DNA of 15,457 nucleotides from an uncultured Flavobacteriales bacterium (GTDB lineage Bacteria > Bacteroidota > Bacteroidia > Flavobacteriales_D > Sanyastnellaceae). Made by a program: the position numbers and the translations under genes. Shown in pieces: positions 14,684 to 15,457 of this stretch (positions are counted from its first letter, which is position 1; each line of letters opens with the position of its first letter). The stretch lies in contig CALKUW010000136.1 in assembly GCA_937996585.1 (NCBI GenBank), positions 1 to 15,457 of the forward strand. Direction: 5' to 3'. A model generated the notes under the pieces. It was not told the DNA's origin, did not search any database, and saw only the letters and a list, made by a program, of their open reading frames with translations.

Positions 14684-15019
14684 TCAGTTGCGGAAACGTT
14701 CGATGTAACGCGCCACGGCGGTGATTTCCGCCTTGTTCAGGATCCCCTTCTGGGCCGGCATGGTCCCCTTGCCGTAGGTGATGAGGGCCACCCGCTCCTC
14801 CAGGCTCAGGGTGGAGGTGCTCAACATGGGCGACTTGGAGGCGCCGAGGTCGCCATCATCGCCGTGGCACAACGAGCATTTGCGGATGTAAAGGGCCCGG
14901 GCCTCGGGTTCGGACACTTCCCTTCCCGGCCCCTCGGAAGGCACTGGATCACCAGTGGATCCACACCCTGCCAAGAGGGCACCAAGGGCACATGCAGAAA
15001 GGAGGGAGGTGGGTTTCAC
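14684..15019 (-). CDS. Small lipoprotein cytochrome c
   Basis: A 111-residue monoheme class I c-type cytochrome. The N-terminus KPTSLLSACALGALLAGC is a lipoprotein signal peptide with a lipobox ending at Cys19, so the mature protein is lipid-anchored on the periplasmic face. The heme site is CSLCH (48-52), with His52 as proximal ligand. Met87 in KGTMPAQ is the likely distal ligand. EITAVARYIERF (98-109) is the usual closing helix. The translation start is GTG at 15019, which overlaps the stop of the upstream membrane-protein gene (GTGA), so translation is coupled. hflX starts right after its stop. It is probably an electron carrier exchanging with a respiratory oxidase or the coupled membrane protein; the partner is inference. 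Confidence 0.9.
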   Translation of the reverse strand: MKPTSLLSACALGALLAGCGSTGDPVPSEGPGREVSEPEARALYIRKCSLCHGDDGDLGASKSPMLSTSTLSLEERVALITYGKGTMPAQKGILNKAEITAVARYIERFRN

Positions 15020-15457
15020 AGCCAGCCGTAGGCTTCGAATCCCTCGCGGAAAGGCCAGGGGATGCTCGAAAGGATGAGCACGAGGCAGACCGTGAACCAG
15101 ATGGCCTGGCGTCGGAATTTGCTGCGGTCATTGTCCGCGCGCTTGGCGAGGCTGTAGCCCAAGGTCCCCAGCACCACAGCAATGGTCATGGTGGCCATGT
15201 GTTCCAGGGAGAAGAAGCGCATCACCGTGCTCGCCATGGCGTCCGGGTTGCCCAGCATGCTGCTCCAGCCTTTGCCGAAATAGAGGACGAAGCCCAGCAC
15301 CAGCTGGAGGTGAAGGGAGATCATCGTGAACAGGCCGCGCTTGCGGTCCCCATCGCTGAAGGAGCGCCCGGAGGACATGCCGGTGAAGGCCTTGACAATG
15401 GACAGAACGAGGAGCACGAGTACCACCCAGCGCAGGGTGCCGTGCAGGTGTTGGATT
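15016..15457 (-). CDS. Multi-helix membrane protein, cytochrome b-like (5' truncated by window edge)
   Basis: At least 146 residues, open to the window edge, so the true start is outside. Four hydrophobic helices are visible: near the start of the fragment after HLHGTLRW, around ISLHLQLVLGFVLYF, after FSLEHMATM, and near IWFTVCLVLILSSIPW. The protein resembles a Bacteroidota family often labelled 'cytochrome B' or conserved membrane protein. Histidines at helix ends (LHGTLRW, SLHLQL, SLEHM) are placed as heme ligands could be, but heme binding is not shown by sequence alone. A GTG at 15424-15426 could be an internal start, but the residues before it fit the family, so I treat the gene as incomplete. 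The GTGA overlap with the cytochrome c gene suggests joint function in membrane electron transfer. Confidence 0.7.
   Translation of the reverse strand, partial: IQHLHGTLRWVVLVLLVLSIVKAFTGMSSGRSFSDGDRKRGLFTMISLHLQLVLGFVLYFGKGWSSMLGNPDAMASTVMRFFSLEHMATMTIAVVLGTLGYSLAKRADNDRSKFRRQAIWFTVCLVLILSSIPWPFREGFEAYGWL

Noticed and set aside
13517..15031. A 504-codon open frame on the plus strand, opposite hflX and the cytochrome c gene
   Set aside because: The opposite strand holds HflX with all five G motifs and a CxxCH cytochrome. The plus-strand translation is low-complexity and resembles no family.

Overview
The window is a gene-dense, G+C-rich stretch of chromosome (low 60s percent G+C by eye, not counted), most likely from a high-GC member of the Bacteroidota, probably related to Flavobacteriales. 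The reasons are: a DUF2795 protein of the kind typical of that phylum; a secreted protein of a Bacteroidota family with a T9SS-like tail; TAnnTTTG (-7) promoter boxes; no Shine-Dalgarno sequences before the starts I examined; and a Bacteroidota-style phosphosugar mutase, S41 protease and aspartate kinase. I found no tRNA, rRNA, CRISPR array, insertion sequence, phage gene or tandem repeat. No gap between genes exceeds about 85 bases.

Region 1 (1-2144, rightward) holds the 3' end of an rfbD-like dTDP-4-dehydrorhamnose reductase and a complete phosphoglucomutase/phosphomannomutase. Both belong to nucleotide-sugar and cell-surface carbohydrate supply. Region 2 (2134-3095, leftward) is a two-gene unit, a CvpA-family membrane protein translationally coupled to a DUF1801 protein. 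Region 3 (3123-4693, rightward) diverges from it: a GNAT acetyltransferase coupled by ATGA to an aspartate kinase that lacks a recognisable ACT domain. Region 4 (4706-5621, leftward) holds a cob(I)alamin adenosyltransferase, then a DUF2795 gene with its own promoter and a terminator.

Region 5 (5698-9121, rightward) holds a dCMP deaminase overlapping an S41 C-terminal processing protease, then a Mn-type superoxide dismutase, then ispD of the MEP isoprenoid pathway. Region 6 (9087-15457, leftward) is a tightly packed eight-gene cluster. In transcription order it runs: a partial multi-helix membrane protein, a lipoprotein cytochrome c, hflX, a secreted T9SS-like protein, rbfA, a LolC/E-type permease, dusB and a CPBP protease. 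It mixes ribosome and tRNA functions (hflX, rbfA, dusB) with envelope and redox functions. Its last gene overlaps the 3' end of ispD.

Most of this is housekeeping sequence and I do not see a clearly new system. The points most worth checking are -7-like boxes repeatedly placed 12-13 bases before start codons (possible leaderless mRNAs), the short aspartate kinase, the coupled cytochrome c and His-bearing membrane protein, and the secreted protein lodged between hflX and rbfA.
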